DNA of 64,000 bases from Augochlora pura (taxonomy: Eukaryota > Arthropoda > Insecta > Hymenoptera > Halictidae): the NCBI RefSeq assembly GCF_028453695.1, contig NC_135777.1:13133714-13197713 (forward strand). The letters run 5' to 3'. The position numbers and the translations under genes are program-made. The notes below the pieces were generated by a model. That model saw only the letters and a program-made list of their open reading frames with translations, made no database searches and was not told the DNA's origin. Numbering within the stretch: position 1 is the stretch's first letter; the number at the start of each line of letters is the position of its first letter. Shown piece after piece: positions 52,701 through 64,000 of the stretch.

Positions 52701-54505
52701 CATTAAGAACTTTGGTAAAAGGTCACCATTTCTTATTTATAATTTCTTTTTAAAACCAGATATTGTCACTCTCGAGATAATTGACAATTTTTAGATTAAC
52801 ATTAATATTAAAACTTAATACTCTATTCTACTTTATAGAAGATGTTATGTATATTTCTGTATTAATGACTTATAAACCTAGATGTCTAAAATTATATTTT
52901 CTTTGAATGACGGAAAGAAAATACTGTGGCGTGATAACTAATTGCGCGTGATTTGTATGAATGTCAATACGTAAAGAGAGTCAAGAGAGTAAAATGTAAG
53001 TGTTAAGAGAGTCGCAAGATCAATTCTAATACTATTGTCACATGTATATTCGAACAGATTAAATATACAGTTCTGTTTTGCCTCCTACTCCATTTACTTA
53101 ACAACAATTCCTTCGACTAAACGCAATGATATAATTTTGCTGGATCTGGAACAATAATTAGTAATCAGTAAACGATATTTTCTATAACAGAACAAATTTG
53201 AAACGTGAAAGATTCCTAGAGAACAAGAAATGAAATGGTTCCATCGTCATCTAAAAAAACATGTGCCAAATCCTCTATACTAGATTTCGAAACCTTTCTT
53301 CGATCCTAAAAGCCTCTAAAATCCTATTCTCAATTGTTAGAAATTTGGATAACTTTAGCATTACTATATCGATGCATTACTAGCAGCAATTGCTAGGAAA
53401 AGGCGCGAGTTCAGATTGGTGAAGACTGCTCTTCCTCGCAGAAACTGTCACTACATTCTTCGATCCACTGTGAAGATCGTCTACATCGCTTATGAAGTAC
53501 ATCGTAAAGCTTCGGAGAAAGTCGGATAGCGAACGAGATGGAAGAGGAGAGCCGAGGAAAGGGCGACGGCGTGGGGGGAGGGCGCAAGGGCAAAAGAGCA
53601 AGAGAAGGGGCAGAAAGGAGGCGAGCGATGGAAGGCGAAAGAGAGACGCAGCGACTGGAGGCTAAGCCTGTAATCACGAGATTGCCAGGAGCTACTGCAG
53701 CTGATTGTTATCTTGTATCTACACCCACCACTTTATCGCCGGCCATCTTATTATCCTGGACATATTGACGTCACGCACGTACACCATCGAGGCTGCCCTT
53801 CTGCCTTCTTACCCGCGAGACGTGGCTTCAACCCTCTCGGGGGTGCAACGAGACGCAGAACGTCTTTCAGCAAGAGTGCGAAGGCATCGACAGCCGCGAG
53901 CGTTTCAGCTATTTTATACGTGTATTTTGTCAGCTAATGACAGTAGCTGTGTTTATTGTCATCTTCCGGAGGTTATTCCAACTTTCCAGGAAAACATCGA
54001 ATACCCTAATATCGTATTAAAAAATGGAGAAAATTTCATGGTAAGTGTTATGTTAAATGTTGCGGATAAACCTGATTTGCAGAAGACGCCGCTCGTAAGG
54101 AAACCGCCCTTCGACTAGGACTATTCCCGTGCCAGGTTCCTGCTTATTAATCGATCAGCGGTAACGTATGCGTTCCGCGGTCCGAGGTAGTTATTACCAA
54201 TCGAGTCACTTGAATTCAAAACGATAGGAATCGCGGCTCCCCGATTCGATCGGCCGGATAAGCCGCGGATGTCCTCGATGAAGGAGGATGGTGCCTGTTA
54301 ACGTGGAAGCAACGCGGGTACTAATCACGGCAGCAGTCGCGATAAATTAAACCATTGCAACTCGTTATTACAACTCGGACCGATGGCAGTCCTTCTTGCC
54401 GAAGGTTTACGACCGACTGCGCCGAAGAAATTCTTCTGCGGAGCGCAGGGCGAATCCTTGGAAAGAATCTGAACATAGAAGCTCGATGGGTTTTTCAGGG
54501 AGGAT

Positions 54506-54891
54506 AATTTATTAGCGTTTCGCGAGTCAGACGAATAGGAGCCCAGTGGAATGAATTTTTTGGATAATTGAAAATCGAGAAACGGAGCAATCGAGCCTAT
54601 TAATCGACAAATGACATATGTTTAAAATGATAAAGAAGGAGTTAATTATACATATGTATATAAATAGGTAGTAGTAAGTATAGTTGTTTTATTCATGAAT
54701 TAATTTATTAGCCTCTTGCGAGTCAGACGAATAGGAGTGTCAAGAGGAGTGAATTTTTTAGACAATTGAATACAGAGAAACCGAGCAATTGGGACCATTA
54801 ATCGACAAATGGCATATGTTTAAAATAATAAAGAATGAGTTAATTGTATATATGGATGGTTAGTATTAAGTATAGTTGTTTCTTTTACGAA
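54506..54891. repeat. 196-bp tandem duplication
   Basis: AATTTATTAGC starts at 54506 and again at 54702. Both copies continue with GCGAGTCAGACGAATAGGAG, GTGAATTTTTT-like, ATTAATCGACAAATG, CATATGTTTAAAAT and AAGTATAGTTGTTT segments in the same order. The second copy ends near 54891. The copies differ by scattered substitutions and small indels, so this is an old duplication in AT-rich non-coding DNA. Confidence 0.85.
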
Positions 54892-56064
54892 TTAAAATTG
54901 TTTACTTTTATATTAACATAAAATGAGTTTTGGACTTACTTCATTATTCCACGCAACATATAGATTTACACCACTATAATACTTAACTAAAGGACTCTCG
55001 TAAAATATAATGTCTTCCTATTAAGTAAATCTTTTTAAAAATTCTTTTAATTGATCATACAATTTTTTTAAAGCAGAATTCACTTGCAGTGTAGAAAGTG
55101 GTAAAGAATTTAGCAACTTTTCCTTTTAAAGTTTGTTTCAAATTATGTTATTACTATTGTCTTACTATATTTTCGTGCAATAAAGCTACATAGTCTTAAC
55201 TTATTATGAAGCAGTACACAAACTTCTAATTTTCACATTCTAATTGGCACATTCTAAGTGACCGGCAAATTTTTTCCGTTTTAAGTACTGAATACCGGCG
55301 AAAATAATGAAATTTTGAAACTGGTTGCCGAAAAACTTGTACCATTAAAGCAAGGATAAAAATAATAAAATTTGTTTGGAGATATCAATGTTTCGACTAT
55401 GCGTTGTTTCAAATTAAAAGATTTTTGTAATTTGTATCCCTGTTTTAATAGAATTTAAAATGACGTGAACTTACGTCAGCGGTCACGAATGCGTTAAGTA
55501 ACGCGAGTTACGCCATTTCTCAGCTGAGAGGCTCCATTGTCGAAGAATTTCGTGTAGATGCTACGACGAAAAATTCGCGTAATTACGGGGTCCTGTCTGC
55601 ATTCTCGAGGTATTTTAGTATATTTTTCTAGTGCGACGCGAAGAAAAATTCGTTTGCGGGCCGAATCGAAGGGAGAACAGGTCCGAGGATGGATCGGGAG
55701 CGAGGAGCAAGCGGGAGGAAAAGCAGAAAGGACGCGGACGGGGAAGGAAAGAAGGAATTCACGAACTGCGAAATGCAATTATCGGCATTTGTCCGCGGGG
55801 TATCACGATCCGGCGGGGCTGGTCCAGGCTCGAGTGGGTGGTGAAGCTTCTGTACCGGGTGTATAATCTATCGTCGATGAAACCTTTGATGTTCCATCCT
55901 TCTCCTTTCTAGCGGGTAGACCTGGATCGAGCCGCGGAGACGGTGCCGACTAGAAACGAACCTTGCTGCGAAACTCTCTATACTGAAAAATCAAGAGTGT
56001 AATACAACCAGCAAAATTCAGAGCATTCTTCATTTAGTCCACTCGGAACAAATCTGTCGGTTTT

Positions 56065-56314
56065 TTAACACGTTCTATGCCGAGCTATTTTTACTCGATT
56101 CTTCACTCTAGTCATTTATTATTTCACTAAAACTTGCTATATTATCTGTAATTATTAATAAATGTGTATAATAATGAAACAATTTCATTACGATCCATTC
56201 ATGTGGTGGAAATTAATTCTTTCATTCTAGATTTGTTATAAACTATTTTTTAGCCCATTAAATAAATATGCAAGCATGTACCATCTGTGGTACACATGAC
56301 AGGGAACGTGTTAA
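56065..56314. mobile_element. TTAA-bounded miniature element (piggyBac-like)
   Basis: The left end reads TTAACACGTTCTATGCCGAG and the right end, read inward on the other strand, TTAACACGTTCCCTGTCATG. The first 11 bases are identical, followed by partial matches. The total is 250 bp with no coding capacity and an AT-rich interior. Structure (TTAA plus short inverted termini) fits a piggyBac-type MITE; sequence divergence between the ends indicates some age. Confidence 0.62.
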
Positions 56315-59300
56315 GGAAATGAACTGTGAAAGAGTTTGTTACCTATTATCAACTGTTTCTCTCCTGTTTGCTATTACTTCTTGTTGAAATAAGACTCTCT
56401 AACAGGCTCGCCATAGATCAATTACATCGTGTTTTATTCGCATAAAACTACGTTCACGTTATTTGTTCTTTCCAAACAGATCTTCATCAAATTATGTAGC
56501 CTATTTGATAGCAATTATAATCATTAATTGGATACCCGGAATAAATTGATACTTAAAGAAAAATGAGCTTCACTTGTTCTCTACACTTCTTACGCTTTTT
56601 TCTTCCTTCTTCCTGTACTCGCATTTCGCGTGTGCGTCCTTAAAAAACAAAGTCCACAGTGTAATTATGAATATACTGAAAATCTATGGAAATTCTCAAG
56701 TATAGAAGAATATAAAGACACAGAAGGACGTCGGGAGAAATTTAATTAAAATAATGACAGAATGCAAAGGATAAGGATGTTGTATGTTCTACGAGTGGGT
56801 AGAGTACAGACGATCACTATAAACCAAAGAAGCTGTCTCAGACGCGAAGACCTTTGGGAGGTCTTTTAAAAGATAAAGACCTTTAACTGTGAGATCTGTA
56901 TAATCGATTTTACATTATAATCGTGATATCTCTCAGAGAGTTCACAATCAAAGATAATATGTATGTATGGATGGATGTTTCTTTTGTATCGAGCTCGTAC
57001 GTCTTCAGTTAGTTAGTCCTCTGAGTGAGTCCGTCAAGTTACCTTTGTATCTCTCTATTATTAAAGCGCTGTTTGCATAAAGCATTATTTCAAATATATA
57101 TTACCGAAGACTTTCTCCAGTAACCAAACCAACATTAACAATCACAACGAGAACGACACTTCGACTGTGAATTTTACGCGTGCTCCGCAACGATTAATGG
57201 ATTCGCCCCGAATTGCTAAAGGTCGCAGAAACGATCGGGACGTAACGATGATTTTCGACAGCGATCGTACTCGCAGCGATTGCGGGACAGCTGGAAACGC
57301 GAGTCTTAGGTACGTTGCAGGGATAATTGCGAGAAGATTCGTGGGTTAACGAGGAGATCGGTCCGCATCTCGTTCACCGATCCGCGCGGGAATCAGAAAA
57401 GTTCCGCGGCCGACGCTGTAATCGTCTTCGGATTCGGTCGATTACCTCCGGTTAACGAGCCGCCTCCTCGCTAATCGTAATCGTGCGACGATTCTCCGTT
57501 TCGAAACGAAACCTAATAACCCGTCTCGCGGCTGCACGACCGCCGGTCGTGCCTCTGCGAACCGCCAACGACGACAAGTCGATTTTAAATTGTAAGTGCG
57601 CCCCGGCCCGCGCCCGCCGAAGCCGGGCCCAGCGATTTAACCCGGCCCGACTACCACCTAATAGGAACTAATTCGAGACGAATCATCCGGCGAGAATTAT
57701 GGCGGCGAAAGAATTTAGGATTAATAATTTAGCGCGTCGCGAGCTGCATGCCGAGCGGGGCTCGCCTCCTGCTATACAAGGCGTCCGAAACGCGGCGCGC
57801 AGCTTCTGCGAGGCGGATTCTACGGTGTAACTGGCAATTAAGCGCGATGACTCTTCCCAGCGCCTCCGATAAGAAACTAAACATTTCATTATGCCCGTCG
57901 TGCCAAGCAGGAACGTCCCTCGGACAGAAATAATTTTCAGCGAATTAGCGACTCGGACCGACCAGTGATAAAATATTGAATGTCGAACATACGCTCGGAC
58001 TTTTGCTCCCCGCTGCCGAGTGAATTGCAACAGTGTAATTTTCTACTTGAACGGATAATTCTGCCGCCGAGACACCGGAGACCTCGTAAAACGGTGCTAA
58101 GATCGCCGAATCACTGTAATCCCATGATCGTTAATTATTTCGCGAGTACGATTCGTGCTCGCGGTTGCGTGCAGCGACGCAGCGTGCAATTGTCTCGATT
58201 AACGACAGAGTAATCGCGGCTCTTGTATCACAAAGTTTTTCTTCTCCCGATATATACCTTCCCATGAACGCTTCCGATTTTTTTTTCGTTCCAGTTCGTA
58301 TAGCGATGGTGTTTGCCTCAATTTAGCAACGATGACTTGCTCCGTAATTAATCGTTTATCAATTCTATCATACGTGCACTGGTATTCAAGTGAATTATCT
58401 AGAGCGGGTGCCCATTTATGAAGCAGTTCGATTAAATTACAAATATTTGCAAAATGATAATTAGATGATCATTCTTGTACACTACCATGTTACCAATTTC
58501 CTAAAAATACAGGAGGAAGAATTTTAAGGAACACACAAATTCAATTTCGTAAGAGTAACCCGTTCCTTTTTCCCGTATATTTGCACAGTATTCGTTTATA
58601 TTTTGCCACGAAAGAACCGAGTCCTCTCTACAGTGTATACCACTAAATGACGAAACTCTAGAGGACAGCACAGAACGTCTGACTTCTGAATAGCGTATGA
58701 ATTTTCGATGGAATCGTTCCCAGCAGATAGTTTCGAGTGTTTTCGAGAAATGGGACCACTGTTGGGCAAGATCGTACTGGCTCGGGAACGTTTCGATGCG
58801 AGACACCCCGTATAGAAGGGCCAGCTTAGGTACGAAGCCCGGTAGCCCAGGGCCATAAGGTCGGCCCACCTCTACACCCTCACCTACACGCACTGGATCG
58901 CAGGGAACGGGAACGGGCGAAGGAGAAAAGAAACAGGACGGTACGGAGTAAGGCGACGACGAGCTGGGAAGAGGAAGGAAGAGGAGGACGAGGAAAGGGC
59001 GAGCCGAAAGAAGGAAGGAACGAGTCGGACGAAGGAGCCGTGCGAGAGGATGACGAGCAGAAGAGGTGCAGGAGAGAACCGGGGGAGGAACGAAGAGGAG
59101 AAAGAGAGAGAGAGAGAGATGGACCACATGCGACTCGAGTGCTTACACGGTCTATACTTTGGGTCGTGGTATCTGTATCTCAATTCTGACGCCACACGAA
59201 GGAGCCCGCAAGAGAAAAAGGGACGGACCCGGTGCGAGAAAGGGACGACGTCGAATCGCTCGGAAGTCGGAAAGAGACGAACCGAGAGCCGAACGGGTCC

Positions 59301-59486
59301 CTGCGTTGTGTCGGAGCTGACTCCGTAATTTTCTAATTATATACTCCAAAATAATTGGTTATTATCCCCCTCGCGCGCGTGTGTCTGCGAGTATGAGTGT
59401 GCGATGCTGCGCCGGATCGCGGATGCACCGTAGCTCGAGCCTAAAGGGAATCACGAGCGCGTCAGGGACCTCTTTCTCCCTTAGCT

Positions 59487-59605
59487 TCTCTTCTTCTTCT
59501 TCTTCTTCTTCTTCTTCGTCTTCTTCTTCTTCTTCTTCGTCTTCTTCCACTGCTTCTTGTTCTTCTTCTTCACCGTCGTCCTCGTCGTAGTCCTTGTCGT
59601 CGTCG
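59487..59605. repeat. CTT/GTC trinucleotide tract
   Basis: A long CTT run (59487-59572) with a few GTC units, then GTCGTC-type units. It encodes artefactual poly-Ser or poly-Glu frames. Confidence 0.92.
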
Positions 59606-62600
59606 AATTTTTTTCCGGTTCGCTGCTTTTTACTATTTCTACCGTGTCTTCGCTTTGAGATGCGCTTACAATTGTCTACAAGCTCTCGTTTCTAGCTTGG
59701 AAGAGTCTGATCATCAAAGTATCACACGGAAATTGCAATTATCCGGCTGCAATACTGGGTTCGTAGCGAGTGGCAAATTGTCATGGTTACTTAAATTGTT
59801 GCTGAATATGCACATGTGCGCATGTTCTACTAGTGCAATGTTAAGTACTCCTGGTACAATTTGATCACTGAAGTTTATTCAATTAGAAAATTCATGGATC
59901 TACTATTCTGCTTTCTGTTAGTTGCTTATCTATTAATTTGTCATTTTTCGGAATATTTAAAAATAGTTAGAATATTTAGAATATTAAAATATTTAAAATA
60001 TTCTATATACACTGCTCAACAAAATTATAGCATAGATAAATTTTGGTTAAAAGTTTACGAGTTTTAACTGACAATATCTCCGCAAAAATCATCGTGGGAT
60101 GATGACATCCTTTTAAATGAAAGCCTAAAGCCTGTACTTTAAAATAATCTCTTTGAATTTTATGTTTAACGAAGCCTGACTACTGTAATCTTTTAAACGT
60201 GAAGTCGTATTTGTAATATTTAAAGTACGAAACGTATGGACTTTATGAAATTCTTTTCAGAGTTGAAGTTTTCAACTAAACAAAATCTAACTCTTCTCCG
60301 TTATTTTAGAAAAGAAAACTTCACTGCAATTCGTTTCATTAAGTTATAATACTTTAAAGTAATCCTTGTATTTTAGGCATGAAATCAGAGGTAGCATTAA
60401 CACGAGGATCGCTCTACACAACATTCAATTTTAAACATTACCGACTGCTCAATCGGCCGTAATCATTTCGGCTATAATAGGGTAATTAAATCTTACTTAA
60501 ATTTTTCTATTTTCATAAGATTTCCATTAAATAATATTTATAATATTTCTATTTCATTTATTGTATTAATCGGGACGAATGCTATTCTGTTCTTTAAAAT
60601 TGGAATAAAATTCTGGACTCTTGTCATTGATATATAAGCAATCAAGTAAATTTTGGAATGGAATAAATATTAATTTTCCGGCCCTTATAAGAAATTGAGA
60701 AATGGAAAAATTACAATTAAAATAGCAAATTTCGAAAGTGCGATTAAAAAATTTCTAACTGCAGTAACTGCGAAGAAAATGGTACGTCAAATGGTTAAGT
60801 GAATGGCTTGACAGCATACAATTGTCCAGACATTGACAAGACGGAATTGCGATTGAAGTTCTAATCTTCATCAGCGTTGTAAATTTAACTGAAAATCGTT
60901 TTGAACGTAACGATCATAGATTGCGGACATAATTCTTCAATCTCAGTCCACGTAGCTGAAGAAAGACCAAAAATCTCGTACCGCGTGCGATTCGTCGCGC
61001 GAGAACATTTCCGCAGTGTATAACAATTAATCTCTGGGACTCGGCGAGAATTCTAGGGCTACGGTTCCGTGAGGCGTCATCCCGGATGCAGGGGGCGAAG
61101 GGCAGAGGGCCGTGTCCCGGGACGATAAATTAGCGTCGAATTCATGAGTTTTCGTCGGTAGCAACGGTAGTCCTCGGAGGACAAAACGATAGTCATCTCC
61201 TTTCACGAAGGGTCGAAAAGATTCACGAGTGGAGTCGACGACGGTTCACCCTAATTTGCCGTTGGCTGTTCGATGGCACGGGCTCATGGGTATTAATAAA
61301 TCGGGCCGGGGGAAAAACAGCTCGTATCTGGAATCGGTTTTCCCGTCACCGATATTTTCCGGAGCGGGCCGCGGCGGACGAATCGGCCTCGTGACATTCC
61401 GCTCGTCTTCTTACCGCGGCCGCGCCGCGCCGCGCCCGGCCGGTTCGTTAAATATGCTTCGACGCTCGTGTCGATCGTCGTCCCCACGAACCGAGGCGCC
61501 TGCCCGGAGTCCGAGAGAGAACGAACGGACGTTTACAAGCCGATCAAACGCGTAGTTTATCGTCGTAACCGGCGACGCGACTCGGACGACGATGTTCCAC
61601 GCTTGTACAAATTTGAATTCGTGGCGACTCTGATTTCCTGGCCGGTCAAGGCCGCAAAGAACATCCATGCCACGGGTGGAGTCGGTGTACCACGATCGTT
61701 CCCGAGAACCGTCACGTATTTTACGAACGATTCCTGCGAACGTTCGCCTAGCACCGCCGAGTCTACTCTCATCGTTCTTTTCTCGAAGACACTGCGAACT
61801 GAAGTGTCTGTAAAATCAATGAAAAAATTTTGTCCTGGGAAAAATTACCACGATTTTGATGAGTGACACTTCCTCTTTGCAACGACTACAAAAAAGTTGA
61901 CGTGCGATTTTTTTCACGCTGTTTTATAAAATAGAAACAGAAGCTTGAATCTTGCATTGAAAGCTTGATAAAACTACTAGAAAAAATCGTACATCAAATT
62001 TTAAGGGATCAATATGAAGAGGAAGATCTCCAAATTCGTGGTATCTTTAATTCAGAGACAAATTTTCCAGTGTTTGTAGAAATCCGTGATTTGGCTATGT
62101 TTTTACAGACGATTCAGTTTCTGGTGTTTTAGAGGAACAGCGTATATCAGTTTACCACCTGCTACAACGTATAAACAATTTTTAGAAGAAAAATGTCGAT
62201 GTGGTGTATGAACACAGAGTCTTCAAGCTTTCAAATGAGATCATGCTCATCGTCGTATGAATGTTTTTAATAAGGTTACGCGACTTAAACGTGGACAGTT
62301 TTCTAATTATTCTTTCAGGCTCACTGCATTTATAAACAGCATCTTCCACGAACTGGAAGCTTTCTTTTTCACGATTGAAATTGACTACCGTGCGCCGCGA
62401 TTTCCCCCAAGAATTCGGCTTACAAATGCAAGATCGAAGAGATCGGGAAAAGGTTGTCGAACATCGGAAAAAATTCGGCCGGAACATCGTTTCAAGCGTG
62501 TCGAACGATATCGCCGATATCTAAGGCAGTAAGAAGTTCGGCTGTCAGATCGGTCGCATGATCTTCGGAAAAAATACGCTGGACAGGATCTCGACTGAAA

Positions 62601-63003
62601 ATCCGGCGCCCACCCTCTTGAACACCCCGGCTTGTCCGGACGGTTTTTACCTTTGACGAGACACGCCGGAACGACTGGTAGAAACAACAGTCGGGTCGTT
62701 AGTTTCGGCCCGGTGACATTAGTTCGCATTAGCGCGCGTTTGTTTTCGTGTAACCCACCGACCGCGCGGTAGATCCCGCGCGAGCCGAAATGGAAAAATT
62801 ATGCCTGCCGAGATTCACCGAAAGATTCCGATTGGTTTTGTTTCGGGTGCTCCCAACAGCACCTTTCGCGCAATGCTAGGATTCGCGAGCAGTCCGCCTT
62901 TGTAAGTAAACAAACGATTTATTTATTTATGTTGAGGTTTTATTATGAGGAGATGTGACCAACTTGTGCAGATTTTGACTAACAGTGATATTAAGCTTCT
63001 TTT

Positions 63004-63077
63004 TAAGCCCTTGCACTGTAATAACGAGTCAGACTCGTGGTGAAGATTTTATGCAAGCTATACTAAATATAAATATC
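63004..63077. mobile_element. Eroded TTAA-type end beside the 63-kb element
   Basis: TTAAGCCCTTGCACTGTAAT, then ACGAGTCAGACTCGTGG, resembles the end near 20544. The 63079-63407 element begins immediately after, so it may have inserted into this older copy. No opposite end was identified. Confidence 0.28.
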
Positions 63078-63078
63078 A

Positions 63079-63407
63079 TTAACCACTTCGGTACGGCGCG
63101 CATCGGCCACGAAATTGTGCCCAGAGCCGGCACTCACCATTCGCATGCTACTTCGTGCATCGACAGTGAATCCGTTTTGCTCTTTTACAGATCTTTGACG
63201 AGAAAAGCTTATTTATGTGTATTTCTGGACGTAAACACTGCAATTGTAGAGATAAGGCAAAAGTTCTTGGCAGTCGACTATAGTCGACTATAGTCGATGC
63301 TCGGCCGTGTGCTTTCATATCACGGCCGTCGACTATAGTCGACACTCGGCTGTGCGTGTTCATCTGTGGCCGTCGACTATAGTCGACGCTCGTACCGAAG
63401 TGGTTAA
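63079..63407. mobile_element. piggyBac-type miniature element with internal palindrome array
   Basis: The element is bounded by TTAACCACTTCGGTAC (63079-63094) and its exact inverse complement (63392-63407). The inverted match extends one base outside each end, to 17 bp. TTAA at both outer ends is the target duplication of piggyBac-superfamily transposons. The 329-bp interior has no open frame that could encode a transposase, so the copy is non-autonomous. Its right half holds three spaced copies of the palindrome GTCGACTATAGTCGAC (63273 or 63283, 63328, 63372) at 44-45 bp spacing. Perfect ends suggest a fairly recent insertion. Family assignment is inferred from the termini only. Confidence 0.75.
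63273..63387. repeat. Tandem array of the palindrome GTCGACTATAGTCGAC
   Basis: The perfect 16-bp palindrome occurs at 63273-63288, with an overlapping near-copy ending GAT at 63283-63298, and again at 63328-63343 and 63372-63387. Successive units are 45 and 44 bp apart and share flanking GCTCGGC-TGTG and TCAT-T-GGCC segments. The array forms the right subterminal part of the TTAA-bounded element. Confidence 0.85.
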
Positions 63408-64000
63408 TCCTTGCTGGACGAAAGGCGACTTTCAGCAGCCACTGTATTTCGCGCGGGAGGACGAGTGGAGCAATATATAATTGTATATACAAAAATTTTA
63501 CAGAGTTTTCTTTTTAGTGAAGCTATAGAGGAAATATGAAAGTTAAACTTCTATCAAATATTTGTTAGCTAAAATACCCACTCTGTTTATTGGATCTGAT
63601 GGAGTACTACTATAAATTGATATCTTCGAGAAAGGTGGACACCTGGAGTGTCTAGATAGAATGTTGAAATTAACCGTGGCTGTAAGTCTAGAACTGAAAG
63701 TATCTTTCTATGAGTCTCTGTAGAAAGCTAAGGTGAAAAATAGTAGGTCTATTTCCGAGATAAACTTCAGTTCTTTTGGAAATATTAAAATTAAAATGAA
63801 TTTTAATTACCGGCACGGCTGACAACGTGTTAATTGTTATTGTCGAATCTGCGATGATCTACAGCGGTTGTTGATATCCGGATTGTTAACATATGTATAA
63901 ACATTATAATTTGACTATCTTGTTTCTAACAATTAATCTAAATTTGCATATGTTTTATTAAGTGCTATGGAACAATTAACGCATTAAAAAAGATTGATAA
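63408..64000. other. Intergenic tail with a lone TTAA-type end
   Basis: AT-rich. Around 63812-63832 the sequence read inward on the minus strand is TTAACACGTTGTCAGCCGTG, resembling the left end of the 56-kb element. No partner end was found inside the window. Confidence 0.4.
63942..63949 (+). promoter_or_regulatory. POU octamer ATTTGCAT
   Basis: Perfect octamer in AT-rich DNA; more likely by chance than those in CpG-rich blocks. Confidence 0.25.

Larger units (their letters stand above)
44985..54505. other. Intergenic 5' of vvl
   Basis: CpG-rich DNA to about 46250 probably includes the vvl promoter area. Further CpG-rich blocks lie at 46960-47300, 49170-49990, 50690-51500 and 52080-52480, with AT-rich DNA at 48720-49170, 50030-50680 and 51550-52050. 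A 137-codon frame at 53705-54118 has no recognisable domain and is treated as chance. Confidence 0.5.
54892..63003. other. Intergenic, mostly AT-rich with two CpG-rich blocks
   Basis: AT-rich DNA at 54890-55490 and 59860-60900. A likely lone TTAA end (read inward TTAACGCATTCGTGACC) is at about 55478-55496. CpG-rich blocks lie at 57160-58220 and 60960-61760. CACTGCTCAACAAAATTATA near 60009 resembles a transposon terminus, but no partner was found. Confidence 0.5.

Noticed and set aside
53705..54118. 137-codon plus-strand frame with mixed composition
   Set aside because: No recognisable domain, no coding-like third-position bias that I could see, and no supporting context.
59861..60067. 68-codon hydrophobic frame
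   Set aside because: AT-rich DNA readily yields Phe/Leu/Ile/Tyr-rich frames; no signal of selection.
60009..60230. CACTGCTCAACAAAATTATA as a Tc1/mariner-like terminus
   Set aside because: No inverted partner or transposase remnant found in the window, so not called as an element.

Overview
The window looks like an insect nuclear genome, most likely a hymenopteran (bee, ant or wasp). The evidence is one full-length insect POU class III gene, a patchwork of CpG-rich and AT-rich DNA, long CT/GA microsatellites, and short TTAA-bounded elements of the kind common in bee and ant genomes. Nothing points to bacterial, viral or organellar DNA. I found no tRNA, rRNA or CRISPR array.

Only one gene is firmly supported: an intronless ventral veins lacking (vvl/drifter) homologue on the minus strand at 42528-43901. 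It encodes 457 residues with a complete POU-specific domain and POU homeodomain. Its TAG stop is followed, in the same frame, by 50 sense codons (42378-42527) and a second TAG. These codons are Pro/Ser/His/Tyr-rich and carry a strong coding signature at the third codon position. This is best read as a stop-codon readthrough extension, a mechanism reported for Drosophila Vvl, and it is the most interesting observation here. The probable 5' UTR and promoter lie at 43.9-46.1 kb and the 3' UTR runs from 42.37 kb down to perhaps 39.6 kb.

The rest (about 42 kb on the 3' side and 18 kb on the 5' side) has no convincing gene. It fits a large cis-regulatory domain of a developmental transcription factor: CpG-rich blocks with many homeodomain-like TAAT/ATTA cores alternate with AT-rich DNA. 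Perfect POU octamers (ATTTGCAT or its complement) occur at least eight times, against about two expected by chance.

Repeats include probable piggyBac-type miniature elements ending in TTAA at 63079-63407, 56065-56314, 34920-35136 and 12095-12342, with a diverged relative near 9170-9395 and several single ends. There is an ~80-bp degenerate minisatellite at 5.1-5.77 kb, a 196-bp tandem duplication at 54.5-54.9 kb, and many simple repeats. A frameshifted small coding-like remnant may lie at 15407-15704. Intergenic statements come from reading alone; no search or alignment was run.
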